DNA of 64,000 bases from contig JAFURE010000031.1 in NCBI GenBank assembly GCA_017471985.1, forward strand, positions 1-64,000. Direction: 5' to 3'. Below are positions 44,650 through 53,065 of this stretch, piece by piece. The position numbers and the translations under genes were made by a program. Below the pieces are notes generated by a model. That model searched no databases and was not told the DNA's origin. It saw only the letters and a program-made list of their open reading frames with translations. This stretch comes from Akkermansia sp. (lineage in GTDB: Bacteria; Verrucomicrobiota; Verrucomicrobiia; Verrucomicrobiales; Akkermansiaceae). The number at the start of each line of letters is the position of its first letter. Positions within the stretch are counted from its first letter, which is position 1.

Positions 44650-47049
44650 TTAGTCATCTAACGTAGCAATTGCAACCAAATCATCTAATGAACCACTCCC
44701 TGTAATGAAATTCAATAAACTATCAGCCAATGCAGCTTGTTGAGGATTGTACAATTCTCTTTGAACCTTAGCATGTTTTTCTTTAATTCTGTTAGCGTTC
44801 TCTATTATAATATTTAAAATTTCCTCTGCATTTCTACGAACCGGTCCAGATATCAAAAACGTCTTATCGAATTTACGTCGAGTTAACATAAATAAAAGTG
44901 TCTTTAGCGCAGCAGTAAATAATTTGGGCTTATTATTAAAAAAATGTGAAAACAACATGGCCATCAAATGATCCATACACTGTTCACACTGGTGAGAATT
45001 AATGTACTTAAGCATATCATTATTTGAAACAAGTAGCCAATATAGCCCTCGATTCCACTCTTCCACACCCTTTATATCAATGATTGATTCTTTATTTTTA
45101 TCGGTTACAAATTCTTTATTCCGCCAATACTGTTTCAATACCTCTGAAGAATCTATAGACATCATCTTGCGATGAATAACCTTTGTATATGCTTCAAAAA
45201 AATTAGTCAATTCTTCGCAGGTGCGCAATAGATTAGCGCAAGCTGTCATCACATGTTTACTAATACTATTAACAGTCCCATCAGCGCACGTGTTAATTAT
45301 CTTCAACATATCACGTTTAACCACAGAAAACGCCTTAAAATCGCCCTGATACGTTCTTGATATCATAGCAAGAACGTTATACATATCCTTAATATTACCT
45401 CTTCGTTTGCATAACAAATAATCATCCACCATGTAATGAAATAAGGCATCAAATTTAAAAATAGCAGGACTAATTGGGTATCTATGATTCTCTGCGTAGC
45501 CAAACACATTCTTTCGATTCAAACGTTCAATACCTTCTGCTTTTGAATCAACAGGACTTAGCTTAGCAAATAAATCTTTATTTCGGTATAGGCGATTACG
45601 CATATAAGCTCTAACATCGGCCTCTACTTTTCTCCACAAGCGTTCATTAGCAACAACATCTGGCATATCCAAAGGATATGAATGTTTAATTTCAGCTCGA
45701 AGTTTGTTAACTGTTTTTTCTGGCTCAGTCCAAGCCATTTTCAATAGGTCTAATTCTACAGGAGCACCTAATTGAGATTCACCTTCAACTCTCACCTTAG
45801 CAATACCTTGCCCCGGTATAATTGATGGATATAATTTCAACGGCTCTTTTTTCTGAACACAACCTCCCTTAAATTGATAATTAAGTTCCTTCAGGCGAAC
45901 ATCATCCCCCTTTTCTTCTGACAATAAAAAGAACACATTATCCGTACCAGCCTTTATGAAACAATCTTCATTCATTGTACCTAGAATGACTTCACCACCA
46001 TTGCATCTTTCGTTGGCCGCAATAAGTTCCTTGGCATATATATTTTCTTGTTCTATATCCTGAACGACTATATACAAGCCGGTACACTCGTCAAAATACG
46101 TAGGCTTACCAGCCACGCGCCTTGCTACAAATATTGCAGCACCTTTGCTTAAACTGTCGCCATCCACATCGTCACGATACACCCCTTCCCATACACGCCC
46201 CTGATTATATGAAGCACCTATAGATAATACAGCATCGGCGTTCCAACAACTTCCGGGTAAACGAGTATACCTGATGACGGGTCGCTTTGAAAATCTCGTA
46301 ACAGAATACTCATTACTTTCCTTATCCCAAACGATATGATTACCAAAATCCCCATAGAATGTATAACGATAAAACTCGTTACCTGGAAAATATTTGGACG
46401 TAGGATTGAATTTTAACAATTCATGCGTGGGATATAAATCAGAGTGTCTATAAGCCTTTCGTTGAGGGACAAGAGTTCCATCGTCAGCTGCAACAATTTT
46501 AAGTATACTGATATCTTTATACGCTTGCTGTTCATCCAGAATATATACAGACATCTCCTCTTCAACCCCATTCTCACATAGGAACTCCATATTTCCTAAA
46601 CATGCAGCAACAGATCTCCACAACAGAGTCGTGGACTGACGAGGCAGCTCACAGTTACGAAGGATTTTTTCCTGATACTCAGCAGAAAAATTATCTGGTA
46701 TTAAAATAACATTCCGATCAGCCGGATTCTCTCTGTCAACATAGGTCGATGAATGCAAGGCCTTAAAAAAATATTCCAGCCGTATATCAGACTTTTCTTC
46801 ATCCTGAAAAAAATCTCTAACGAAATGAGCTCTTTTATAATCAAAAGAGCCATCTTCCTGCACAAAATCTCTCAAAATAGGTTTTTCACGTTCCTGAAGG
46901 TATGGGCGCTGATTACGACAAAGCTGCTCATCCGGCACAATAAGCACATCACTAATCAATACACGTTCCAGCAAATGATAGTTTTCGTCTTCAACCTCAT
47001 ACCGAGTACGAGTAAGAGCGCCTGTCAGATCATAAACATCTACTATCAT
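44650..47049 (-). CDS. degenerate Hsp70-like protein of the defence-type operon
   Basis: 799 aa, no signal peptide. The first ~350 residues follow Hsp70 nucleotide-binding-domain order: VILIPDNFSAEYQEKILRN (cf. the VPAYF segment) near 116, LWRSVAACLG (cf. NEPTAAALAYG), VYILDEQQAYKDISILKI near 170 in place of the DLGGGTFDVS loop, DAVLSIGASYNQGRVWEGV (cf. VGGSTRIP), and DGDSLSKGAAIFVARRVAG near 305 (cf. NPDEAVAxGAA). The glycine-rich phosphate loops are lost, so ATP hydrolysis is doubtful. Residues ~390-450 may be a substrate-binding-like beta domain and the rest is helical. Overlaps the DUF2357 gene by 4 bp and is followed directly by the helicase. Family assignment is my alignment by eye. Confidence 0.55.
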   Translation of the reverse strand: MIVDVYDLTGALTRTRYEVEDENYHLLERVLISDVLIVPDEQLCRNQRPYLQEREKPILRDFVQEDGSFDYKRAHFVRDFFQDEEKSDIRLEYFFKALHSSTYVDRENPADRNVILIPDNFSAEYQEKILRNCELPRQSTTLLWRSVAACLGNMEFLCENGVEEEMSVYILDEQQAYKDISILKIVAADDGTLVPQRKAYRHSDLYPTHELLKFNPTSKYFPGNEFYRYTFYGDFGNHIVWDKESNEYSVTRFSKRPVIRYTRLPGSCWNADAVLSIGASYNQGRVWEGVYRDDVDGDSLSKGAAIFVARRVAGKPTYFDECTGLYIVVQDIEQENIYAKELIAANERCNGGEVILGTMNEDCFIKAGTDNVFFLLSEEKGDDVRLKELNYQFKGGCVQKKEPLKLYPSIIPGQGIAKVRVEGESQLGAPVELDLLKMAWTEPEKTVNKLRAEIKHSYPLDMPDVVANERLWRKVEADVRAYMRNRLYRNKDLFAKLSPVDSKAEGIERLNRKNVFGYAENHRYPISPAIFKFDALFHYMVDDYLLCKRRGNIKDMYNVLAMISRTYQGDFKAFSVVKRDMLKIINTCADGTVNSISKHVMTACANLLRTCEELTNFFEAYTKVIHRKMMSIDSSEVLKQYWRNKEFVTDKNKESIIDIKGVEEWNRGLYWLLVSNNDMLKYINSHQCEQCMDHLMAMLFSHFFNNKPKLFTAALKTLLFMLTRRKFDKTFLISGPVRRNAEEILNIIIENANRIKEKHAKVQRELYNPQQAALADSLLNFITGSGSLDDLVAIATLDD

Positions 47050-48293
47050 ATTCCGATTTTTTGCAAGAATTCAGTTGATATTTCATCTATATCCTTCTCT
47101 GAATCTAATAACAAAACATTAGACTGAGCAGAAACACTGTTTTTCACTTCTGGAGAAAAGCTATAAACTACATAGAGAGTATTATCCAGAGGGATTTGAA
47201 CCCCACCCCTTATACATGAGGGTATATAAACCAATTTAATATCAGTCTTATTACCGCCCCTATTTCTGACTATAAGTTCTCCACAATCTTTAGAGACCCT
47301 CCAGTCAAGTAACCCTGTTGAGTTCTGATATATGTTAGAAAATAAAGGATTCACAAAAAATCGCCCTCTACGAGGAGCTATACTCACCCAATACGATGAA
47401 TCAAAAACAAGCCTGCCGGCCTCTAAACACAAACGCATGGATAACCAGCAACAAAAATATTCGCCGAACAATGCGTACCTATATGGCCAAACTATTTCTG
47501 CAATGCGAACATGAGTCAAAATCTGTCGATAGAGTACCCACATCTTATTGTACTTTGCATCATGCAAAAGTACATAATTAGGTCGAACATTACCCTTTAT
47601 TGCAGAAATTTCCTGAATATCAGGCGACTTCCACGCATTCTGCAATAGGCGATACAGTTTTTTAACATTCTTAATTCGCTCTGATGAAGGATATAGTTTC
47701 TCATACAACGCGATATAGCGCCTCGCCATTACTGAAGCCCTATATATAAAATCCTTCAGAACTCGATTTTCTAATGTGTTTTTTGTTTCCTTGCGGACAA
47801 CTGCCAACAATCTCTGGCGCTCCCCCCCCTTTTCAGCCGCAGTATATCCCGGTTGCCGAGCCAACCACCGCAAGCAATGGGAATCTATTTGCTGGACATT
47901 AGAAACCTGAACCATACTGCGCTCACGTCGCAGCACTTTTCTCATTGAAAGCATTAAAGACTCGAGTACGCCATAATCACGCTTGGCTATAATGGAAATC
48001 AACTGTTCAGGCGGTTCTGATTTTATGGGGCTTGTCAATTTTTCCGCCATTTCGTCAACGCTCAAACGTAATTCGCCACGTCTATTTTTTGCCCCTCGTT
48101 TATTCTTTCGGAATTCTGTTTCAGCTTCAAAACGCAGCTCCGTCATTTGCTCTACTATATCACAAATAAAGGCAGCTTCCTTATCCTCATTCTTTCCGGC
48201 AATATACTCCTTTAATACAAAAGTATCCACCATTTCAGGAACTCTTTCATCCCTGAAACTGCTTACAAGAAACGAATCAACACTATGTACCAT
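47046..48293 (-). CDS. DUF2357/McrC-like protein
   Basis: 415 aa, no signal peptide. Resembles DUF2357-containing McrC relatives: a helical N-terminal part, then TKNTLENRVLKDFIYRA near residue 174 (the family's ENRxxKxxI motif) and a central LFGEYFCCWLSMRLCLEAGRL (cf. xYExWCFxKL). McrC normally ends in a PD-(D/E)XK nuclease; I do not see an unambiguous D...ExK set here, so the nuclease may be lost or diverged and supplied by the helicase gene. Encoded 3 bp after the McrB-like ATPase, as mcrB-mcrC pairs are. Confidence 0.65.
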   Translation of the reverse strand: MVHSVDSFLVSSFRDERVPEMVDTFVLKEYIAGKNEDKEAAFICDIVEQMTELRFEAETEFRKNKRGAKNRRGELRLSVDEMAEKLTSPIKSEPPEQLISIIAKRDYGVLESLMLSMRKVLRRERSMVQVSNVQQIDSHCLRWLARQPGYTAAEKGGERQRLLAVVRKETKNTLENRVLKDFIYRASVMARRYIALYEKLYPSSERIKNVKKLYRLLQNAWKSPDIQEISAIKGNVRPNYVLLHDAKYNKMWVLYRQILTHVRIAEIVWPYRYALFGEYFCCWLSMRLCLEAGRLVFDSSYWVSIAPRRGRFFVNPLFSNIYQNSTGLLDWRVSKDCGELIVRNRGGNKTDIKLVYIPSCIRGGVQIPLDNTLYVVYSFSPEVKNSVSAQSNVLLLDSEKDIDEISTEFLQKIGI

Positions 48294-48296
48294 TTA

Positions 48297-50315
48297 TCAG
48301 GAATCTCGTTCAGTACCTTGCCACATGAAGAATTCCCTATCTTCCTTCGAACGCTTAAATGCATCTGACAACACATCATCACCAAGCTCGTCTACCCAGA
48401 TACCCAAGTGCTCTACTTCTGAAGAAACAAAGCTTTCGCTCAAGTCAAGTCCATTCAATCTGGGCATAATCTTCATTTCTAATTGATCAATCAATGCGTC
48501 CCTAGCACTACCGGGATATTGCAGGATATAAGCCTCTGTGGTATTCCACAAGCGATGTGCAAATGGGCGACCGATTCTGGCCAACATATCGTTGACTTCA
48601 GCTATTTTTTTCATTTCCACATCTACGGCATTGCGATTCGAATCATTCTGCCATTCCTGCCAAAAATCAAACGTCATTGCTCTATCTTTGAACAACTCAA
48701 AGAACGTAGCCTTCTTATCTTTCCTATCAGCAAATTCATTACCATTGACTTTTATCAAATTCTTCGGTCGTCCAAAACGAAGAACATTAGCACGATCTTT
48801 TACCTTATCAGACAGAGACTGAGTCGATTCATCTTCATTCATTGTACCGACAAACAAATTATGTCTGCCTACAAATATACGACGCAAAGCATCCGTGCCT
48901 CCCATAGCTCCACTTTCCAGTACTATTTCAGCTGCGCGACGTTTAGCTTCATTGGCCGGGTCCAAACCTCGACGAACCTCCAATTTACTTAACATATCGC
49001 TGAAGTAATATTCCACGCGAGCAAGGTTCATTTCATCCAGCAAAATGAGATTCATCCCAGGATTCTTGGGAGCTTTGTCCCTGTTATTATAACAATCGGT
49101 CTGCCAAAGCAAACGAGATAACTCAGTTGCTTTATATCGACCTTCCATATAATTATAGAAGCCCAACATATCCTGAGGACTATCCCAACGAGGCTGAACC
49201 GGAATTTGTAAGAAGTTCATACCGACTGCGTGAGCATAAAGTTCAGGCAACAAACTCTTGCCGGTTCCTGATATACCCGCAAGCACCACCATTGGAGAAT
49301 AATCGGCAACCTTCAAACTGGTATGAAAAGCCTTAATCAAGCGTGAGCTAAACTCAAAACCGCTTTCTTTAAGAGCACTTTCAAACTCACCCAACCACTC
49401 TTGCTGCCCATATTTCTTAGGATTAGAAATATTGATAATTTTAATCTCTCTGTCCAAATCCTCCCATTTTTTCGCTAATACATTCTCTTTCCCTGTATAA
49501 GAACTAAGCTCAAATTCAAGCTCAGAGACTTTAGCTTTCAGTGAATTTCTAGTCTTCTCCAAACTACTGATTGTTTCATTTAATTCTTTAATTTTTTCTT
49601 CAATTTTTGCTTTATTTTCTTCTGCTTTTGCTATATCTTTTTCGGCATTTTCTTTAGCTTCTCTAATTTCCTTTTCCACCTCATCCTTCCGGGCCTCACA
49701 TTCTGCAAGTCGTCTCTCAGCTTCACTACGCTGACCGTCAATCGAATTCAATTCCTGAGTCTTCTTTGTAATTTCTCGATCTAAACGAGCAACTTCAGTA
49801 TTAGCATCAGCAATAGCAGCATTTAGTTTAGCAACATCTTCTTGCAGTTGTTGAAATCTTCTTTCTTCCTCGATTCTTTGATTTTCTGTACTTTTACACA
49901 GCCAATAGCAAGAATCTAATTTAGACTGAGCCTCCTGCAATTGAGTATTGATATTCTGTAATTCCTGAACAGCATTATTATACTTCTTAGTAACGATATC
50001 CAAATCAGTCTGCGTTGCAGCTATCTGAATTTTGAGTGATTCAATTGTACCACGATTCTTTTCCAACCAATCTTTTGCGGCATCTGATTCACTTATAACA
50101 TTTCTCGCTTTCACTAATTCTGCTGATAACTCATTCAGTTCCTTGCGTGTTTGCTCCAGCGTTTGATGAGCTTCAGCAATTTGCCTCGCAAGTGATTCTT
50201 TAGTATCATAGTCCGGATTTAAATCAATCGCTCGGTGAAAAAGATATACTGCCACCCACAAAGAAAAGAGAACGATTAGGATTAGAACAGTGATGGTAAT
50301 ATAAAGACTTGTCAT
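48297..50315 (-). CDS. membrane-anchored coiled-coil McrB-like AAA+ ATPase
   Basis: 672 aa. One N-terminal membrane helix (residues 4-27, LYITITVLILIVLFSLWVAV) leads into a ~250-residue coiled coil (Glu/Lys/Ala heptads, 40-300). The AAA+ domain belongs to the McrB branch: Walker A LAGISGTGKSLLPE near 349, Walker B LILLDEMNLARVEYYFSDM near 427, and sensor-1 region VGTMNEDEST near 493, where McrB GTPases have MNTADRS; the missing Asp at that place makes nucleotide preference uncertain. The PRWDSPQDMLGFYN segment is typical of McrB relatives. Likely drives assembly with the DUF2357 protein at the membrane. 28 bp after the coiled-coil gene. Confidence 0.85.
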   Translation of the reverse strand: MTSLYITITVLILIVLFSLWVAVYLFHRAIDLNPDYDTKESLARQIAEAHQTLEQTRKELNELSAELVKARNVISESDAAKDWLEKNRGTIESLKIQIAATQTDLDIVTKKYNNAVQELQNINTQLQEAQSKLDSCYWLCKSTENQRIEEERRFQQLQEDVAKLNAAIADANTEVARLDREITKKTQELNSIDGQRSEAERRLAECEARKDEVEKEIREAKENAEKDIAKAEENKAKIEEKIKELNETISSLEKTRNSLKAKVSELEFELSSYTGKENVLAKKWEDLDREIKIINISNPKKYGQQEWLGEFESALKESGFEFSSRLIKAFHTSLKVADYSPMVVLAGISGTGKSLLPELYAHAVGMNFLQIPVQPRWDSPQDMLGFYNYMEGRYKATELSRLLWQTDCYNNRDKAPKNPGMNLILLDEMNLARVEYYFSDMLSKLEVRRGLDPANEAKRRAAEIVLESGAMGGTDALRRIFVGRHNLFVGTMNEDESTQSLSDKVKDRANVLRFGRPKNLIKVNGNEFADRKDKKATFFELFKDRAMTFDFWQEWQNDSNRNAVDVEMKKIAEVNDMLARIGRPFAHRLWNTTEAYILQYPGSARDALIDQLEMKIMPRLNGLDLSESFVSSEVEHLGIWVDELGDDVLSDAFKRSKEDREFFMWQGTERDS

Positions 50316-50343
50316 AAAAAATCAAAGATTTAATTTTATTCCA

Positions 50344-51573
50344 TTACTCAGTCGGTGATAAGTTGGTTTTAGCTTCTTCGATTTGAGCATTTAAGCGTTG
50401 CAGCTCTTCTTGTTTTTGTCTACATTGCGCATCAAGATCACCGACTTCGGCTTGCAGTCTAGTCTTTTTTTGTTCTAACTCGGCACATTCCTGCGACCTA
50501 GATGCTACATCTGCTTGTAAACGTTTCAATTCAGCGGAAGATTCAGCATTTTCTCGACTCAATTTTTCTTCTTCGGCTTTCTGAGATTCCAACTGCCGCT
50601 GACGTTCCTCTCGCAAAGACGCGAGGCCTTCAATCTCTACTTTAATGACGTCTCTTTGGCGAATATAATCAGCCAATTCACCAGATACTCTCTCAACTTC
50701 AGTCTTCTTAGCATTTAATGTTTCTTCAGCGGATTTACACGATTGCTGCAGGCTGGTCAAACGACTTTCGATTTCCCTCACTCGAGAACTGGCTCGAGAA
50801 TTACCCATTTCATCCAACTTTCTCTGCAACGAGGAGAGTTGATTCTGAACGGCTTCTCGCTCTTGACGCAATGTGCCTATTCTTTCTTGCAATTGAGTTT
50901 CTTCTTGCTTGCTTGCAGCCAATGAGCCCTGCACTTCACTTAATTCGCGCTGAGCATCAGCCAATGAATTCAGAGCTGTCGTTTTCTGTTCATTGGCGGA
51001 CTCAATGTCATTCTGCAGCGAAGTCAACCGATCCGTCTTCTTTGAACATTCTTCTGTTAACGACTCATTTTGTGAAGTTAATCTTTTTAGCTCCTCTTGT
51101 GCCGAATTAACCTGAGTGTTCAATGGTTCAAGCTTAGATTCAGTTTCAGACAATAATGTGGAAGCAGCCTCTAATGCTTGCTGTTTTTTTTGCAATTCTT
51201 CGTTCTTTTGAGAAATCGTCCCACTCATTTTGCTATCTTCCTCTTGCTTCTGTGCCAATTGAGCATTTAACTCTGACAAGCGATTTTCAATATTCTGTAA
51301 CTGTGACTTCTTGTTTTCAAGAACAGATACTTCAAGGCTCAACGCATCACACTTCTTATAATCATCTGAAAGACGTTCCTCTAAGTGTTCAATATCCTGC
51401 AGGCAACGCTCTTTCGCACTATTCCATTGGAGATAATCTACTAGCAGATATCCATACGCAGCACAAGAGAGGATTCCAACCACTGTTATGATACCACAGA
51501 CGACATACCAAAACAGTCGACTTCCAAATTTATCCTTAAGTTTATAGAAAAGTTTCATCATCCGGCAACGCAT
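50344..51573 (-). CDS. membrane-anchored coiled-coil protein, first gene of defence-type operon
   Basis: 409 aa from ATG 51573; the longer TTG-initiated frame (51618) covers the promoter and is rejected. A short basic N terminus is followed by a membrane helix (FWYVVCGIITVVGILSCAAYGYLLV, about residues 20-43) and then ~350 residues of nearly unbroken coiled coil. No other domain. It mirrors the architecture of the next gene's N terminus (membrane helix plus coiled coil), suggesting that the two proteins pair through their coiled coils. Confidence 0.8.
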   Translation of the reverse strand: MRCRMMKLFYKLKDKFGSRLFWYVVCGIITVVGILSCAAYGYLLVDYLQWNSAKERCLQDIEHLEERLSDDYKKCDALSLEVSVLENKKSQLQNIENRLSELNAQLAQKQEEDSKMSGTISQKNEELQKKQQALEAASTLLSETESKLEPLNTQVNSAQEELKRLTSQNESLTEECSKKTDRLTSLQNDIESANEQKTTALNSLADAQRELSEVQGSLAASKQEETQLQERIGTLRQEREAVQNQLSSLQRKLDEMGNSRASSRVREIESRLTSLQQSCKSAEETLNAKKTEVERVSGELADYIRQRDVIKVEIEGLASLREERQRQLESQKAEEEKLSRENAESSAELKRLQADVASRSQECAELEQKKTRLQAEVGDLDAQCRQKQEELQRLNAQIEEAKTNLSPTE

Positions 51574-51580
51574 TTCTTTG

Positions 51581-51608
51581 ATTCTATCCCACTGACTGAA
51601 TATGTCAA
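51581..51608 (-). promoter_or_regulatory. promoter of the five-gene defence-type operon, leaderless spacing
   Basis: On the minus strand TTGACA (51608-51603), 16-nt spacer, TAGAAT (51586-51581), then 7 nt to the ATG at 51573. No other good promoter was seen inside the operon, whose genes are 0-28 bp apart or overlap. Confidence 0.75.
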
Positions 51609-51712
51609 GAGTAAACAATAAGCCATCACCTCCTCTTCTCGCATAATTTGGTCATAACAAGACATCAAACTAGGCATTTCCGGGAAAAAACATAGTCTAT
51701 CCGATTTATCGC

Positions 51713-51741
51713 TTTACGCTGCGCAGATGAGTAGATATAAT
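51713..51741 (+). promoter_or_regulatory. promoter of the FtsK gamma gene, leaderless spacing
   Basis: TTTACG (51713-51718), 17-nt spacer, perfect TATAAT (51736-51741), then 6 nt to the ATG at 51748. It is divergent from the defence-type operon promoter about 105 bp away. Confidence 0.65.
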
Positions 51742-51747
51742 GGCTGT

Positions 51748-52128
51748 ATGCACAAACAAGGTCTGTTACGACGGTTGGAGAAATGCCAAGAGGTGCTGAA
51801 TGCCTGCATCACTACGTTGCTCAATGAGAGGGTTAGCAAAGAGGATATGGAGGAGGCTCTGCCGATTTGTGAGTTCTTGCTCCAGGCAGCGCGAGAGGAG
51901 CTCAATGCTACAGATGAAACAAGCTACGATGCGGATACGGAAGAGCTCTATGCCCGCAGTGTGGAATATGTAACGGTAACTCAGAAAGCGAGCTGCTCGC
52001 TGTTGCAGAAGAAATTCCGCATCGGTTACGGGAGGGCGGCTCGCATCATGGATATGATGGTGGAGCGCGAAGTCATTACGCCAGCAAGCAAAACAGGTCG
52101 CCACAAGGTGCTACCCCCTGTTGAATAA
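51748..52128 (+). CDS. stand-alone FtsK gamma-domain (winged-helix) protein
   Basis: 126 aa from ATG 51748 (the ATG at 51727 precedes the -10 box). The N-terminal ~55 residues are helical with no known motif. The C-terminal ~65 residues match the FtsK gamma domain that reads KOPS sequences: ELYARSVEYVTVTQKAS, SLLQKKFRIGYGRAARIMDMM and EREVITPASKTGRHKVL. The FtsK motor and membrane domains are absent. It may be a small DNA-binding regulator, perhaps of the divergent operon, or bind chromosomal KOPS sites. Ends 1 bp from the convergent dciA-like gene. Confidence 0.85.
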   Translation: MHKQGLLRRLEKCQEVLNACITTLLNERVSKEDMEEALPICEFLLQAAREELNATDETSYDADTEELYARSVEYVTVTQKASCSLLQKKFRIGYGRAARIMDMMVEREVITPASKTGRHKVLPPVE

Positions 52129-52129
52129 A

Positions 52130-52642
52130 TTACCCGTGCACAATCTGCACGCTCGCCACACAGCCCTCACCCAGCGTTTTGTTGAGGGCACGGATGATGG
52201 CGGCCTTCTGCCGCATGAGTTCAAAGCGAACGGCAGGATGCGAGGTACGGATGCGCGCCTGCTTGCGGGCAATGGAGAGGAGCTCCGCCTTTGTGGCAAG
52301 GAAAGGACCGACGGCTTTGCTCCAAGCATCGGCCAGAACTTCAGGGGCATGCTCCGCCACTGAAATGTCCATCTTGCTGACCAGCGAGGCCAGAACGGAT
52401 TCCATGGTGCGCACATTGGCGGCGGAGCTGAGCTGGGGCTGAACGCCGAAGAAATCCGAAAGCGCCTGCCCGCTCTCCCGCTCGGAGCGGCTCACATTGC
52501 GCACAGGGCGCACGGAGCCATCGGGGAACAATTCCTCATGGTACAGCCCGGCGGGCTCGCGCCGTTTGACAGGAGCCGGTTCTGCGGGGACAGGTTCTAC
52601 CGGAGTTGCTTTTCGCACCCGGCGGCGGGGAGCAGCAGCCAT
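52130..52642 (-). CDS. DciA-like (DUF721) protein
   Basis: 170 aa. A Pro/Arg/Lys-rich N-terminal stretch precedes a DUF721/DciA core: LADAWSKAVGPFLATKAELLSIARKQARIRTSHPAVRFEL and the closing LNKTLGEGCVASVQIVHG. DciA is the ancestral loader or assistant of the replicative helicase DnaB. The long disordered N terminus is unusual but common in the family. Placed after the ferredoxin terminator. Confidence 0.8.
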   Translation of the reverse strand: MAAAPRRRVRKATPVEPVPAEPAPVKRREPAGLYHEELFPDGSVRPVRNVSRSERESGQALSDFFGVQPQLSSAANVRTMESVLASLVSKMDISVAEHAPEVLADAWSKAVGPFLATKAELLSIARKQARIRTSHPAVRFELMRQKAAIIRALNKTLGEGCVASVQIVHG

Positions 52643-52648
52643 GAGAAG

Positions 52649-52685
52649 AAAAAAGCGGCCCGGGCGGTAGGTTCCGCCGGGGCCG
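52649..52685 (-). terminator. Rho-independent terminator of ferredoxin gene
   Basis: On the minus strand the arms CGGCCC and GGCGG pair with CCGCC and GGGCCG (52685-52656; one G-G mismatch, 6-nt loop), followed by CTTTTTT (plus A run 52649-52654). Confidence 0.85.
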
Positions 52686-52728
52686 ATTGATGGTTAAAAT
52701 GAGAGTATCGGGTATTCCCGGGCGGAGT

Positions 52729-52962
52729 TTACTCGCCGTCGTCACCGATGGAGTCGACGGGGCAACCGTCCTTAGCCTCGGTGCAAAGCTCGATTTCCTC
52801 ATCGGTCTCAGGCTGCTTGCAAACGTAGGAAACGCCCTCGTCTTCATCAGCAGCGAAGAAATCACCGGCTACCTCACGGCAAAGGCCACAGTCGATGCAG
52901 TTGCTGTCGACGTAGAACTTGCCGGGAACATTCTTTTCGTTTTTGGAGTCAATATCGGCCAT
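52729..52962 (-). CDS. single-cluster 4Fe-4S ferredoxin
   Basis: 77 aa from ATG 52962 (MADIDSKNEKN). Cluster ligands CIDCGLC and the distant C in KDGCPVDSI match Thermotoga-type monocluster ferredoxins. Strongly acidic C terminus. Soluble electron carrier. The upstream-extended frame to 53106 runs through the divergent gene's region and is rejected. Confidence 0.9.
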   Translation of the reverse strand: MADIDSKNEKNVPGKFYVDSNCIDCGLCREVAGDFFAADEDEGVSYVCKQPETDEEIELCTEAKDGCPVDSIGDDGE

Positions 52963-53065
52963 AATGTGTATGGGGCTTGGTTGCCCACCCCTATTTTTAC
53001 CATTTTTCTCAGGAATGCAATCTTTTTTTATTGCAACGGAGCAATTTTCGGTACAAAATGGGTGC

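Noticed and set aside
51574-51618. TTG-initiated extension of the first defence-operon gene
   Set aside because: It contains the -35 and -10 boxes; the ATG at 51573 follows the -10 by 7 nt and gives a normal membrane-protein N terminus.
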